A stretch of DNA of 64,000 nucleotides. Origin: Anseranas semipalmata. Taxonomy: Eukaryota > Chordata > Aves > Anseriformes > Anseranatidae. Where the stretch lies: assembly GCA_013399115.1 (NCBI GenBank), contig VXAA01002186.1, positions 555,816 through 619,815 on the forward strand, written 5' to 3'. Made by a program: the position numbers and the translations under genes. Below are positions 24,277-37,080 of this stretch, in pieces; positions within the stretch are counted from its first letter, which is position 1, and the number at the start of each line of letters is the position of its first letter. The notes under the pieces are model-generated. The model was not told the origin of the DNA. It made no database searches and worked only from the letters and a program-made list of their open reading frames with translations.

Positions 24277-27200
24277 CTGTGTGTTATAGAGATTTGCAAA
24301 ACAAAGGCCAAACAAGTCTCAGAGGTAGTTTTTCCATGCTTCGTCAGTGAGCTAAGGTATCTATGCCGCTTTACCTAGGGTGGACACAGCAGAAGTGTCA
24401 ACAGAGGAAAAAACTTGGCATCTGCACAGCAACTTCCTTATTATGGGAGCCAATGCATATACCCTGCTAAAAATTTATTCAACTAGGCATTAATTCAATC
24501 TTATCTTGCTGGGACGTTACAAAGATTAATCATCCTATAACATGTCTTAGGTCCTTCCAAAAGAGCCACTACTTTTCACTTCTACAGGAGACTAGTAATC
24601 CGATACATCAGTACAACGCAGAAAGGCAGCGAGTAGTCAAAGCCTATTTAAACCTCCCCATTTGTAATATGGAAATCATTCTTTTTCAGAAGAAAATATG
24701 ATCATTCTCCATCTCGACATGCCAAGAATTTACCCTTCCATTATAACAAACAGTACGTTCAGTAGCTTCTTTTCCAGTTTTAAGTTGGAAACGGATCACT
24801 ACACATCACATTTGTATAAACTGGCAAGTCTAACCTCACAGCAATCTCTGCTTTAGCAACGTAATGCGTAGAGAATTTGTTCTGCTAGCAAGTATCTTCA
24901 GTAGTTGAACTTTATAGTATTCTAAGAATAAATACGGCAGAAGGATTTATTTTCTTTTGCCTTTTCTAAATAGGCTACATCCCTAGACATTTATTCTTAT
25001 TTTCTAAAGACAATGTGATGTTGGTTTACATATCAATTCATTTTATTTAATACTTTAATCTCACTGTTCCTTCTTCCTCCTGTTTTTCATCTTTTTAGTT
25101 ACACCTCACTTTAATTCAGGCCAAATCCCACAGATGATACATAAGCATCCCTTATGGATTTTACTGTGGTTCCAGATAAATTCAGCATGTATCAGCAACA
25201 AACCTCCCTGTCCCGCAGATGATAGTATTGTAAGCATCTCTTCCACACCGCAGAATCTATGGCAGCCGAGTAGGTAAGAAGTCAGTTGGTCCAGGGTATG
25301 ACTAGTTGTGACAGCACTTTACTAACCTCAACTTCCACTAGAAAGCACAGCCTGTCATCTCTTTAATGTAGTAGTTTCACCTGACAGCAGCACACAGCCC
25401 ACTCTGGGGAAGATCTTACAAAGTGATGGTCAGTGACTGAAACAGCTGTTGTCTGGCTTGTGCCTCTGGGGAGGATGAGACAGGGCATGTCTCTGCCTGC
25501 ATATGGAAAACAGGGCCCATCACCAAATAAAGTAATGCTGGAAAAGAGTGATGCTTTCATACCCTGTAAATGTATTTTTGGAAAAAATCTGAAGAAACTT
25601 GAATTTTCTAGAAGCTGAGATGCAGATGAGAAATGCATGGATAAATCCAGAGAGCACAGTACAAAAGTAATTAAATTGGGCAACAGAAGACAGACAAATG
25701 CATGTGGCCTGTCATCTTAAGTGACAGCTTCTCATGGAGCAGGCAGAGAAGCAAGCAAAACCTACCAACTGATCCGGGAAGGACTAAACTATATATCAAA
25801 AGAAAAAAAAAAAAACACGACAAGGACTATTGAAGTCTGCTTACAAGCACCTGACACTACAACCCAACAGGACCAAAACAAACCAAAACAGATGGCAGCA
25901 GGTGTGTTAGATGCACCAAAGAAACAGTCTGTCAAGGCATGAGTTCTGTAATAGTGGGATGTATTTTCCTGCTAAACCAAGGATACATTAGCAGTGTATT
26001 GCACAAACAAACCAGACCACAGAGATAATAACATCCTAAGAACATTAATTTCCTCATATATTTAAAAGGAATAGAATATTGACCTTTACATACCCATGTT
26101 TGCAGTCTTCGTTCATAGTCTTGTAAAAGGAGAAGGAGACTGACCCAGGGAACTGAAACAATCTCGAAGATATCCAAGACTGATATTGATTTGCTTTTTT
26201 TATTCCAGTGCACGCTCAATGAGAAAATTAGGTTAAATTAGTCAGCTAAATATATTCTTGGAACAGAGTTGATGTTTCTTCTGTTTTGTTTCCCTTGCTA
26301 TTACTTTAATAGCTAAAACCAAGTGGCATTTTAAAACAGCCTTAATTCAGAGAGTGCATCTGATATAATTTTTACTCAAAAGTAGCAAAGATGCACTATT
26401 TCTGCAGTGAAGTTCTGCTGAATTCATCCAGTGTTATTACAATAACATAGAAGGCTGCCGGAAGGACATGAAGAAATACAATCAGTTTTGGCAGCTTTTG
26501 ATCAACCCTAACAAAACAAAAAGTAGAAAGTCAAAATATATTTTGGTAAGGTAACTAATGGTGTTATTTCTTGTAGAACTTCAGAGGCTGTTCATAATCA
26601 ATGACAACTTTCTCTGAAGTTACCTGTGTATAGAACTATTCTGCACTCAGTTTGTATGCAAATAGACAAGTACATTTCAGAAAACAAACACTGAAAGCTA
26701 ACAGGCAGCCTGACCATTAAACTGGCCATTATCCTACCCATAATCTCTTTTAGATGAAGGAGAGCAACAAGAGAGAGACTAAACATAACCTAAATATTCC
26801 AAAATCTGTCTAGGTCCATAGACCCTAACACACTTGCAAATCAGATTCTGGAAACTTCTCAGCTGCCTGTCCAGAATTTGATGGATTACTTCTTTGGTAA
26901 CACTGAACACTTCCAAATACGTTTAATATTCCAGCTGATACTCATAATTTATAAGTTTTCTTTATTCTCAAATTAAAAATAAATCTTTTTGTACATAAGA
27001 CTTTTTGGATAGAATTCATCCAAGGTGAAAGCCTTTTGATTATCCAGGATACTCACTAAACTGAAACTTTTTTGCCTGCTTCTTAGAAATTTTTCTTCTG
27101 TGCTAATTCAGGTGCCAAAGGATTCAGTTAATGTACGGTTCTGCTAGATCAGTGAAAACACTGCCAGTTCCACCAGCTCCCGAGAAGCTGGCACCACAAA

Positions 27201-30200
27201 ATTCCTTGCATTTTCAGGGCTGTACTTCCAAGTGACATTTCCCACAAGCTGCTCCCAGGACCAGTGGGATGCCAGAATTCACTACAGTTCTCACTGGCCA
27301 CCCAAAGCCGCCAGTGTGCAAAACCAATGAGCAAAGCAGACACTTTAGGTAGTAAAAGTATGAATTGCCTCATAGGATCCACAACTCTCTCATTTCAGTT
27401 CTGGATGCTGCCAGGAGACTAAGCCTTTATAACAGTTAAAATATGACTAGATTCACTGTTGCCACATGGCTGCTTTAGATGCCTGTAAATCTGGGTTCGC
27501 AGGACTCTTCCACAGAGGGAAAAGCACTGGGAAGCACAAGCTGGCATATTTTCATCTCCCTTCAAATGCAACATTATTTGTCTGTACCTTGCCAAGGGTT
27601 TTGTCACGTCTAATTTTAAGCCTTGCAAATAACCTGGCTTCTACCACTTCCTTTGGGAAATGAGTCAACAGCCCATTACATTTCACTGACAGCCACCCAG
27701 TGTGAGGGCAGGACACCAGCATCACACCCAAGGAGTCAGCTCATAGAAGATGAGACCCAAGGACTTTGCTGAATAATTTCCCTGCAGATAGATACGTGGT
27801 TTCCTCACCTCTCCAAGAAGCTGCAGATTTTTGCTATTTATTCAACCCCTACACCCACAGCCTAGTTGTGTAGAACCCTTCTGCATGCTCCACTTTTAAA
27901 ATCTATTCTGCAGCTACTGTAGCTCATACAGATCTGCTTCGAGACATGCTTTCTTGGGCAACTTAACCCCAAGTAACTAACTACAGCATCTGAAAAAAGG
28001 TGGTCCACCACAGGCTTTGTATGTGTATGAAATATCTGTATGAAAAGGGCACATCATATACTGTAGAGACTTGTATTTTGCTACTACACATGTGGGTAGG
28101 AATCCAAATGAGCTGCAGTATCCAAATCCACATGAACAGTTCCTCTCAGCTACACCCCACTACACAGAAATGCAGTAAAGCGGCTTCTGCAGAGTGTAGA
28201 GAAAGGACAGCCCTTCCTCTGTGTGTGGAACCACAAAACAGGTCTTACAACTGCACCACCATAAATGAATTTCATGTTTGGCAGAGATTTTGTAATTGGG
28301 GTACTGTAGATTTACAAGCTATGTCATTAGGAACAGACACTCAAATTCACAAACAACAGATGGACATTAAACATTTATAATACTATATATAACATCCTAC
28401 AGGAAAAAAAAAGCTGGAGAAACTGCTCTAATTCATCTCCATTGGTATGTCCGACAGGATACATACATATCTTACGGATCAATTACATTTCCCTATTCCT
28501 AATGTTACACAAGACTATTTTATTTTAACCTTACTCTATGTTGTACGCATTTCAAATCCTTAATTAATGGGAATATAACTTTGGACACCCAAGTAAGAAA
28601 ATTGCAGATGTCAATGAAATATAGAAGCGTTTTAGTGATACTCTGAATATATATGAAACCAAACTTTGTCTAAGTTTTAGTAGACATTTAAACTCTACAA
28701 TCACCATTTTAGAAATTAACTTTAGGCTCATCACTGCTGTCTTATAATGGGGTTCTTTCTTGTTAATTCATGGTTGGATTATTAAACTAGAATGAATTTC
28801 CTAGATTTTTATACTTCTACTTGAAACTGCAAGCAAATACTTAGCTTCAAAAACAGAAACTGAATAAGATACTATCTGAGAGGTATGCATAGTTGTTGAA
28901 ACAATGTAACTGAGTCTCAGAGGACAGTCATGTTCTATGATTATTTCTGCAATTTATTATTATAAGCCTTGGGCACTGTATTACTAAGTTAAAGTGTTAC
29001 TTCCAAAATAAGTGAAGCATGATTTATCACCTCAGACTATGTTTTGAGACATTGTGCTTCTCCTTAGAAACCATAAAAAGAAAAGTTTTAACAAAGACAG
29101 CGGGCAAGTATCAAAAATACCTTTATACATTTTTGCCATGTGATTGGTTTTTAAGGAAGCATTTAAACATTGGCTGATATAAACCATTACAATACTGGTA
29201 TGGAATGACATAATGACAATTTATATTATATACATATAATATTTATATTATATAATTATATATTATATATNCTAATTATTGATTACGTGTGAAGCAATTT
29301 CCAGTATACTGTGCCAGTCTGCCACTGTGGCCACTTAAAATTTCACTAAATTTTATTAGCATTTCTGAATGATCACTGGGAGAACAGCCAAGGCCTTCAG
29401 AAAAAGAGTGCTCAACTTCTGGGTCTGGTCAGCAAAAGCTGGCAATGCATTGCAAGCCATGGACAAAATACCTCTTAATTGAATGATATTTATTTAGCTG
29501 AAGACATGCAATGGGCAATGCCCATTTCTTGGAGGACAGTGTGATGCAAACAGAAATGCTTCTGAAATTCAGCACTGTGTGCGGGCTCTTTTCCCTTTGG
29601 GGTGGGGAGGTGGGGGGTCAGAAGCATCTAAGAGACCCCACAGCCCATGTAGGATACTGGTTTGGGGAGCCACAGTGATGCATGCAGTCTCTGGAGAAGA
29701 GACAGAGATGTGTCTGTACCAGCACTTCTCTTATGCCCCAACACAGAAAGGTCTCACCAGTGGTACTCTCCTCAACAGCTCCGCTGCCCTGGTTAAGGGC
29801 TGGTTACAGAAACAACTGCTCGTACCCCAGACACATCCACAGCATTGAGCAACAACTGTTGCTGATACTGCAGAAGCTGACAGACCAGGAAGGACAGTGT
29901 TATTCCAGCACCTGAATAAAAATTGTATTTTTTTCCTCCCCTAAACTCTAGCATTTGACATTGAGGCAGTATGCACAGCAGCAAAGTCATGATGCCATTA
30001 TGACACGACTCTGCTCTGCGTGACCTATACTAGGGTCATTTTCTGATGCAAGAACTTAAAATGCATCATTTATACCCAGTTGAGCACATTCACACTGTAA
30101 TGCGACATCTAAAAAACTAAAGTTAGCCCCTGAATGCATAAGTAGGGAGAAATGGAGTGCACTATACTGCAAAATAGTTTCAACAATTTTCCTTATAGCA

Positions 30201-31636
30201 CAGCTCTATAAACAGCTATGCTAGCACAGCTGAGGAAAGAGTCCAGATAAAAATATAGTGTATGAAAACACAGCCTGAATTTAGTGCAGCTATGTCAATC
30301 TACTAGCTAATAAAAGAACTTGAGATTTTGGCTAAGTTAAGTAAGATATAAACAAGCAAAAAAAAAAACCCACTTTTTTTTTCCCCTTCTCCAAGAACTT
30401 GCAAATAGAGCTCTAGTTTGACTTCCCCTCAGTCCTTTTTTCCCCATGTAGAATTTTGTCCATCTTCCTACTTCTATCATCCTTACTAAAACAGAGAACG
30501 AAGAGTATTATAGGTAAAAAGGAAAGATTCAATAATGAAATTTAAGATGGAACAGGAGAGGGTGAGCAGGGCAACCTCCCTACATAACAGTTCTGGTTTT
30601 GAATATCTGCTTACTGGGGAAATTCCAGAATTGCCAGTACCATATACTAAAGATCAAAAAAAAAAAAAAAAAAAGTGTAAGAAGTTCCTATATGCCTCTG
30701 TATACTTGAATCCTTGAGAATTTGTAACTTGTTTTTAATTTAGAAAAGTGCTAGCAACCAGAATTCACCGGTTCATTTTAAAATGAAAAACTGTCTTATG
30801 TTATTAGGATCTTCTAATTAATTCAGAAGTTGAGCCAAGGCTCAGCGTACCAAGGTTCTAGTTTATAAAGGTCTAAATTAAAATTCTGCACAAGGGCCAA
30901 AAGTAAGTTTAGGTGATGGGGAAAAGTTTTTTTCCTTTTTCCTGCCCCTCCTGTTTTCCTTCAAGCATTTACTTCCTATATTCAGTATTATGACAGCCAG
31001 CAGTTAGAGAACATTTAACAGATAATGAGAGTTCCAAGTGGTTTGAATATTAAACCATACAAAAGCCCATGGAAATCAATCAAGTTTGACAGGTGCTGTG
31101 TTTCTCAAGGAATGGGTAGAGAGGGATTTATACACATTTTCTTCTGAAATGCCTTTTCCAGCACCATTCGATTTAACACAAAATAAACAGCCTGGATAGT
31201 CTGATTGTACTATATCACCTTCAAGTAGCATTCAGTTATATTTTTCCCCAATTTGTGAACTGCAGTTTTCATAGAGATGTTTTATCACGAATGCATTCAT
31301 AACATTCAATGCCATATTCCAATTACATTAGTTAGATACATAATTAAATCAGAAGCAAACTTTCCTTCTTTTCTGTACTTTTTAAACATGTCCAAGCACT
31401 TCCTAAACAATGAATATTATTCCCAGGCATTTGGTTCCTGCCTCTGTTTCTCCATGCTAATAGGAAATAGGTGACTGACCCATCTTACACTGAATTGTGA
31501 CAAGTGATGACAGCAAACTTTCATGTGCTTTGTTGTGAAAAGCACAAAGAATTTCAGCCCTAACAGATATGCCCATGAAGATTATAAATTGGAGCTCAGC
31601 CTTCAATTACGCCCTTATTGGAAGGAAGGTAAGAAG
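24277..31636. other. AT-rich DNA, no supported gene
   Basis: No CR1, LTR or convincing exon seen. One short segment on the minus strand near 26100 has a good acceptor (CTCCTTTTACAAG) and a GTATGT donor only about 26 bases apart. This would be a micro-exon and is too short to trust. An AT-repeat with a lone N lies at 29218-29271. Confidence 0.5.
29218..29271. repeat. AT-rich self-complementary repeat ending at a lone N
   Basis: About 50 bases made almost only of A and T (TATTATATAC, ATATAATATT, ATATATTATATAT) that can fold on itself. It ends at a single undetermined base at 29271. The lone N probably marks a closed gap or join in the assembly at this hard-to-sequence repeat. Confidence 0.8.
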
Positions 31637-32458
31637 GAGTGCACCCTCAGTAAGTTTGCAGACGACACCAAGTTAGGTGCGTGTGTCGATCTGCTCGAGG
31701 GTAGGAAGGCTCTGCAGGAGGATCTGGATAGGCTGGACCGATGGGCTGAGGCCAACTGTATGAACTTCAACAAGGCCAAGTGCCGGGTCCTGCACCTGGG
31801 GCACAACAACCCCAGGCAGAGCTACAGGCTGGGGGATGAGTGGCTGGAAAGCTGCCTGGCAGAGAAGGACCTGGGTGTGCTGGTTGATAGTCGGCTGAAT
31901 ATGAGCCAGCAGTGTGCTCAGGTGGCCAAGAAGGCCAACAACATCCTGGCTTGTATCAGGAACAGTGTGGCCAGCAGGACTAGGGAGGTGATTGTCCCCC
32001 TGTACTCGGCTCTGGTGAGGCCGCACCTCGAGTACTGTGTTCAGTTTTGGGCCCCTCACTACAAGAAGGACATGGAGGTGCTCGAGAGAGTCCAGAGAAG
32101 GGCAACGAAGCTGGTGAGGGGTCTGGAGAACAAGTCTTACGAGGTACGGCTGAGGGAGCTGGGGTTGTTCAGCCTGGAGAAGAGGAGGCTCAGGGGTGAC
32201 CTTATCGCTCTCTACAGGTACCTTAAAGGAGGCTGTAGTGAGGTAGGGATTGGTCTCTTCTCCCACGTGCCTGGTGACAGGACGAGGGGGAATGGGCTAA
32301 AGTTGCGTCAGGGGAGGTTTAGGTTGAATATTAGGAAAAACTTCTTTACCGAAAGGGTAGTTAGGCATTGGAATGGGCTGCCCAGGGAAGTGGTTGAGTC
32401 ACCATCCCTGGAGGTCTTTAAAAGACGTTTAGATGTTGAGCTTAGAGATATGGTTTAG
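31637..32458 (+). CDS. C-terminal fragment of CR1 reverse transcriptase (ORF2)
   Basis: The open frame runs from 31523 to a TAG at 32456-32458 (311 codons), but the first 38 or so codons lie outside the CR1 homology and are chance. CR1 coding begins near [14 protein letters not shown]; the FADD catalytic box (motif C of reverse transcriptase) is at residues 45-48, nucleotides 31655-31666. After it come the thumb and C-terminal region typical of CR1, including [43 protein letters not shown] sequence and a final [10 protein letters not shown]. The endonuclease and reverse-transcriptase motifs A and B are absent, so no activity is expected. The unbroken frame reflects youth rather than function. 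Confidence 0.9.
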   Translation, partial: ECTLSKFADDTKLGACVDLLEGRKALQEDLDRLDRWAEANCMNFNKAKCRVLHLGHNNPRQSYRLGDEWLESCLAEKDLGVLVDSRLNMSQQCAQVAKKANNILACIRNSVASRTREVIVPLYSALVRPHLEYCVQFWAPHYKKDMEVLERVQRRATKLVRGLENKSYEVRLRELGLFSLEKRRLRGDLIALYRYLKGGCSEVGIGLFSHVPGDRTRGNGLKLRQGRFRLNIRKNFFTERVVRHWNGLPREVVESPSLEVFKRRLDVELRDMV

Positions 32459-32544
32459 TGTGGGCCTTGTTAGAGTTAGGTCAGAGGTTGGACTAGGTGA
32501 TCTTGGAGGTCTCTTCCAACCTGAACGATTCTGTGATTCTGTGA
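31637..32544 (+). mobile_element. CR1 retrotransposon, 5'-truncated, young-looking
   Basis: A non-LTR retrotransposon fragment in plus orientation. Homology starts a few codons before the FADD box of the reverse transcriptase and runs through the rest of that protein. It continues into the CR1 3' untranslated region and terminal octamers (GATTCTGTGATTCTGTG at about 32528-32544). The coding part has no stop or frameshift and the 3' end is well kept, so insertion is likely recent compared with the other CR1 copies here. CR1 copies itself by target-primed reverse transcription and usually leaves 5'-truncated copies without clear target duplications; I see none here. It cannot move on its own because most of the protein is missing. 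Confidence 0.95.
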
Positions 32545-35500
32545 AAGCCAGGAGCAGCCACGACAACACAAGGGGCTACTGTCAGGATCTCCTGCCTCGC
32601 TGGTTCTGCTTGCTACTGCCAGGGAAGATTGGGGATTAACTTGACTGCATTTTGGAAATACAGATAGGAGGAGGGAAAAACAAACAAAAAAAACACACAA
32701 GATGAGAGTTGCTCCCTTCAAAGCTGGATGCAAGTACTCTTGACAATGTTAGGAGGGAAGATCTTATAGCTTCTGCAGGGTGATGCAGTGGTCATACCAT
32801 CACCTAAATACACAAGCTGACTAAATTGCACTTAAATGGCATAACCTTTGGAAACCAGCAAATTTGTTTAATATCTACCAGCTGCTCCCATATGTTCTTT
32901 AAATAAGCATGGCATTTTAATGCCCCGTTACTCGAAAATTACTGTTTCTTAAGGCTCAGTACAGTCACTTGATGAATAGCTTACTAGTCTTTAAAAAATT
33001 CCTTTTTTCCAGATTTCCAAAAGCTGCTTGAGGAAAATCATTACTATCCAAACCAATCCAAGCCACCTTTTTACAACAGCTAGAGCGAACGCTATGTAAA
33101 AGTAGTCAAAATCCCAAAAGCAGTAAGCAGAGAAAACTTTCCACTATGATGTGTGAAATTTCTGCAACTCAAATACGCAGGCTGCTTTTTGCAGCGTCTA
33201 GAAACTTGACTAAAAGCTAAATGAAGCAAGTCCACTGTTTAAAAGCCATTCACACAGAGCTCTATTAATTTTTCGAAAAGTGGTAAACCAGTTAGCCTGC
33301 CAAAGTCTACCAACATTTGTGCAATATGAAGCTAGAAACAATCACATGCGAATTTGGGAACTGCATGTAAGAAATTAAGCATAACCTTCAAGTTTGAAAA
33401 ACTTGAAAAAATCAAGCTGTCAAGGCAAGCAATGGCACAAAATAGAGTTTTTCAAAGCCCTTGAGTGATCAAGAACAACTGTGCACAGTGAGGGACAGAA
33501 GTCCTGAAAGCTGGCTTTGACCATGGCTTTGCCAGGGCCATGTGATAGCACTCCAAAAATTTTACTATTCTAAGCAGCCAAAATTAAGCCAGATTCCAAC
33601 ATACCCAATGTTTCCAAACAGTAAAACCCTAAACTTTGCAAATTCATGTGTTTTTTTTGTACTATATATTTTAAATTACCTTAAAATGTCTACTTGTCTA
33701 TTTTGCTAAAATTTGAATAATTTCACATATGTTTAAATAGATGTACATAATATATTTAGGTAAGCCTGTATCATAGAAGCCTTGATGTTTTCACATATGT
33801 ACCTGCTGAACACTTCTAAATTAACCATTTGTGTCTTTAGGCTGGTTACCTCTCCCTTTTAGATACGTAACATGGGCATCCTTTACTTAGATTTTCTCCT
33901 AGCATTGCTATAGAACAGGCTGTCCATAATTAAACCACCCAGGCATTGGGGTATGTCAGCATTAGTGTTCCTCTCTGGAAATAGCGTGCAGCTAGGTGTG
34001 CCATCCTGCAGTCACTGAGCAACACAGCAAAACGTATCAAGAAAAGGAGTATACTATGAGAAACTACTAACTTACAGTAGCTATTCCCCTTACCCCCCTG
34101 CCTTTTTTTTAAGTTTATTTTTTTTTTAATGTTCAGATAACTAATGGCTCTTTCCTTCTTATATTGCCATAAAAAAAATTTAAGAGGTCTGGAAAAATCA
34201 CTGAGAGGCACGGGGCTCATTTGGAACTATCCACAAATGAGCCAGTATTCATTGCTCATTTTATGTTCAGGCTAAAGCTGCGCATGGGGACTAATCTAAC
34301 TTTTTAAATGGATTTCAAGGGAACTAAAATCATGTGTCAGCTAAGGTTTTTGTCAAGGTCAGTCAAAAGCTAGCTAGTATATATGCATCTATAAAAAAAT
34401 GCATATTCTCTTAACAGTCTTTACAATCAAAGAATAATATTAATTTCAATGTTCATGCAATAAAATGTCAGTAGGAATAGCAGTAATGAGTTAGTCTACA
34501 GATTTTTAAGAACTGAAATAAAGACTTGGTGTTTCATATTGCATTTTATATTTCCCTTTTTTGGTTGCAGTAGAGCCTGCAAAGTGAGGTATAAAGAAGA
34601 AAATCCTGTTATCTCCTGAATATCATTTGAAAACATAAGAGCATTTCTTATAACTTAAACCACTGAAGTCTTACATTAAGAAGAAATTAATATGTGCCGA
34701 ATAATGCTTTTATCTGAAAAGTAACTCGCACATGAGGCACCTAACAAAAGTTACTGAGGAAGAAACTGGGAGCTCCCCGGGCTGAGCCGCGCCTGCTGGC
34801 GCTGCCATCTGCTGGCCACCAGCGAGCTGGTGGCTGGATCACAGAACCGCTTTAAAGCCAGGTATTCCAACTGCTGTCCCTTCTAGGAAGATATATTGTA
34901 CCACCCTTACTTCGTTGCTCTGGAAAATGATCAGAACAAAGCTTTCATAAGGTAGCCAGAGGGAATCGTTTTGCTTCCAACGATTACAGGCTGATCCAGC
35001 TGAAGGAAGCAAAACTCAAGCCAAGAAGGACCTCAGGGAGGGGAGCGGCAAGAGCTTGCTGAGTACAGGCCAGTTCCTGCCTATCACCACCAACACAGCA
35101 GCAAGTACTAATTCAGGCCAATGTCAGCAGCAATTTAAAACATACAATTTGAAGCCCCATTGTTTCTGGCTACACAACGTTACAGGCTTTTGAGGACTTG
35201 ATGAATATGTGCATCCATCTTCGGAGGTGCTTGTAAGACCACAACATTAAAATCCGCAGCTAAATTTGCTGAGGGCTAAATGCCGTAACAGTATTTTAGA
35301 GGTGTGATCTTTAGCCAAGAGCAGATCTCCAAACATATCTAGTGCAAGACTGTCAGGCCAGGTGAGGGGAAAGAGGCTTTAATCCCTCGTTACTCCCATG
35401 CGATTCAGCTGCACAGCCAAGTTTCTATCATCAGGATATTTGGGGAAACAGGTCTACCAGAAGGTACAGTCCTGCTACAACACAGTGCTCATCCTTTATG

Positions 35501-36494
35501 GTCCAGGTCTCCCCACAGGCAAACAGCACAGCCCTTCCCCTGAATGCAGATGGGCCATGCAACCAAGACACTGCAAGTTATCCAAATGTATTTCTCAAGA
35601 CCTTCAAACTGGGACCCGTTTTCTTGACCTTGGATGAATCAATAACCAAACAGAGCGTGCAACCACAAGCTCACATTCAAGAAAGAGCAAGCACATCTAT
35701 GAAAATATATTAAGAATGATAAAACTGGTATACTTTATGAAAGATTTCAATACCAATATCAAAAGATGAAATCAGGGCAAATACATACCATTACTTCTCC
35801 TTGTATACCTTTGCATCATTGTTTATCTGTGGCATAGGGGTTGTCAACCACAGAGACTTTATATAAAACACTGTATTAAAAAAAATCACTTAAAGCATTT
35901 TAACTTGAATTTGTCTGATGGCTTATAAGCGGATAGCAGAAGTGGACTCCCTGATTTAATTATGCATTGTGTGAAAAACTATTTGTTCCAAGTCTGCTGC
36001 CGAATACTTTCATTAGGTGCTCCTTGAGTCATGTATTGTGAGACTGGACAACCTTCCCTATTTGCTTTCTTCAGTCCATTTATATCCCAGTGTCCATTAC
36101 CTTCATATTTGTTTTCCAAGCAGAAGCATTCTAAATTAAATAATTTCTCCTCACATGGACATGCTCCCATTCCAAAAGTAAAGGAAATCAATGTGCTCTT
36201 TTCTTTTACTTTTTCCGATTTTACCATGTCCTTTCTCAAGTGAGTGCACATAGAATGTATGAGAAGTAATAGATATTGTTATACATTTCCTTTCCCTCCA
36301 CATTCCCAATGACATGCCTGCTTCCAGAACTAAGTTTCCAATTCTGAATACATATATTCTCTTCCTGAATAATTTCCATTTTCTCCCCCCCCCGCCTTCT
36401 TCTTCAACCTCCCTCCCCCCAGCTGACCAGTAATTTTCTGCTACTACTGCTACCAACTTTTAGATTTAAAAGTGTTGATTAACTTGGGGAACAT
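32545..36494. other. AT-rich DNA, no supported gene
   Basis: No gene or mobile element seen. A short GC-rich patch at about 34770-34850 contains a CTCF-like motif, listed separately. Confidence 0.5.
34802..34815 (-). promoter_or_regulatory. CTCF-like motif
   Basis: The sequence CTGCCATCTGCTGG matches the reverse form of the vertebrate CTCF core (GCGCCMYCTRSTGG) at 12 of 14 positions by eye. It lies in a GC-rich patch (34770-34850) within AT-rich DNA. A motif match alone does not show binding. Confidence 0.35.
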
Positions 36495-37080
36495 CCACCA
36501 AATTTGTCATTTGTCATGCTATTCACCTTCTTTCCCAGATAATTTATTGAGGTGTAAAAAGTCTAAATCTCTTTCCATTAATTCTTATCCCTTTGGTTCT
36601 ATGTCGAGTCTCTTACTAGTCTAGAGGAGCATTTTCCTTGTTATCCTATTACAACTATTTGGTGAGAAAACTTATTTAGAAGTCCTTCAAATCCTTACCA
36701 TACTTTAATCAATTACATCAGTTTTATGCAAAAGCCTACCCTAAATTCTATCCTAATTGATGCTGTAGCATGCAATTTTTCTTAGAGGTAACATTTATTC
36801 TTCCCCTTTACAACACATTTCCACTAGTTCAATCATTTCAACTTTCTTTGTTCCATAAATCAGGTTTATTAGACTGTACTTTCTGAAATGTTGTTAAAGA
36901 GCATTTTTACTGTCTCCCATCCCTCTGGTACTGGACTTGATTTAAGTGAGAAGTTATGCACCATACTGAGCAGTTTGGCAACTTCACACTTGAAATTAAA
37001 AGTCACCACGTGACTTCAGCAATTTGCTGCTGTTCATTTTACCAGCTTGTTCTAAATCTAATATTTCATTTTGATACAGG
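36495..37080 (-). mobile_element. Ancient CR1/L3-like LINE fragment
   Basis: Minus-strand remnant. From memory, blocks such as TTTCCCAGATAATTTATTGAGG, CTCTTTCCATTAATTCTTATCCC, the TGTTAAAGAGCATTTTTACTG to GGTACTGGACTTGATTTAAG stretch, and GTTCATTTTACCAGCTTGTTCTAAA follow the order of an old amniote CR1/L3-type consensus across the reverse-transcriptase region. Divergence is high and no reading frame survives. It is much older than the bird-type CR1 copies elsewhere in the window. Confidence 0.5.

Noticed and set aside
28000..28380. 126-codon plus-strand frame.
   Set aside because: No recognisable motif and random-looking composition.
31673..32266. 197-codon minus-strand frame.
   Set aside because: Antisense shadow of the CR1 reverse-transcriptase frame.
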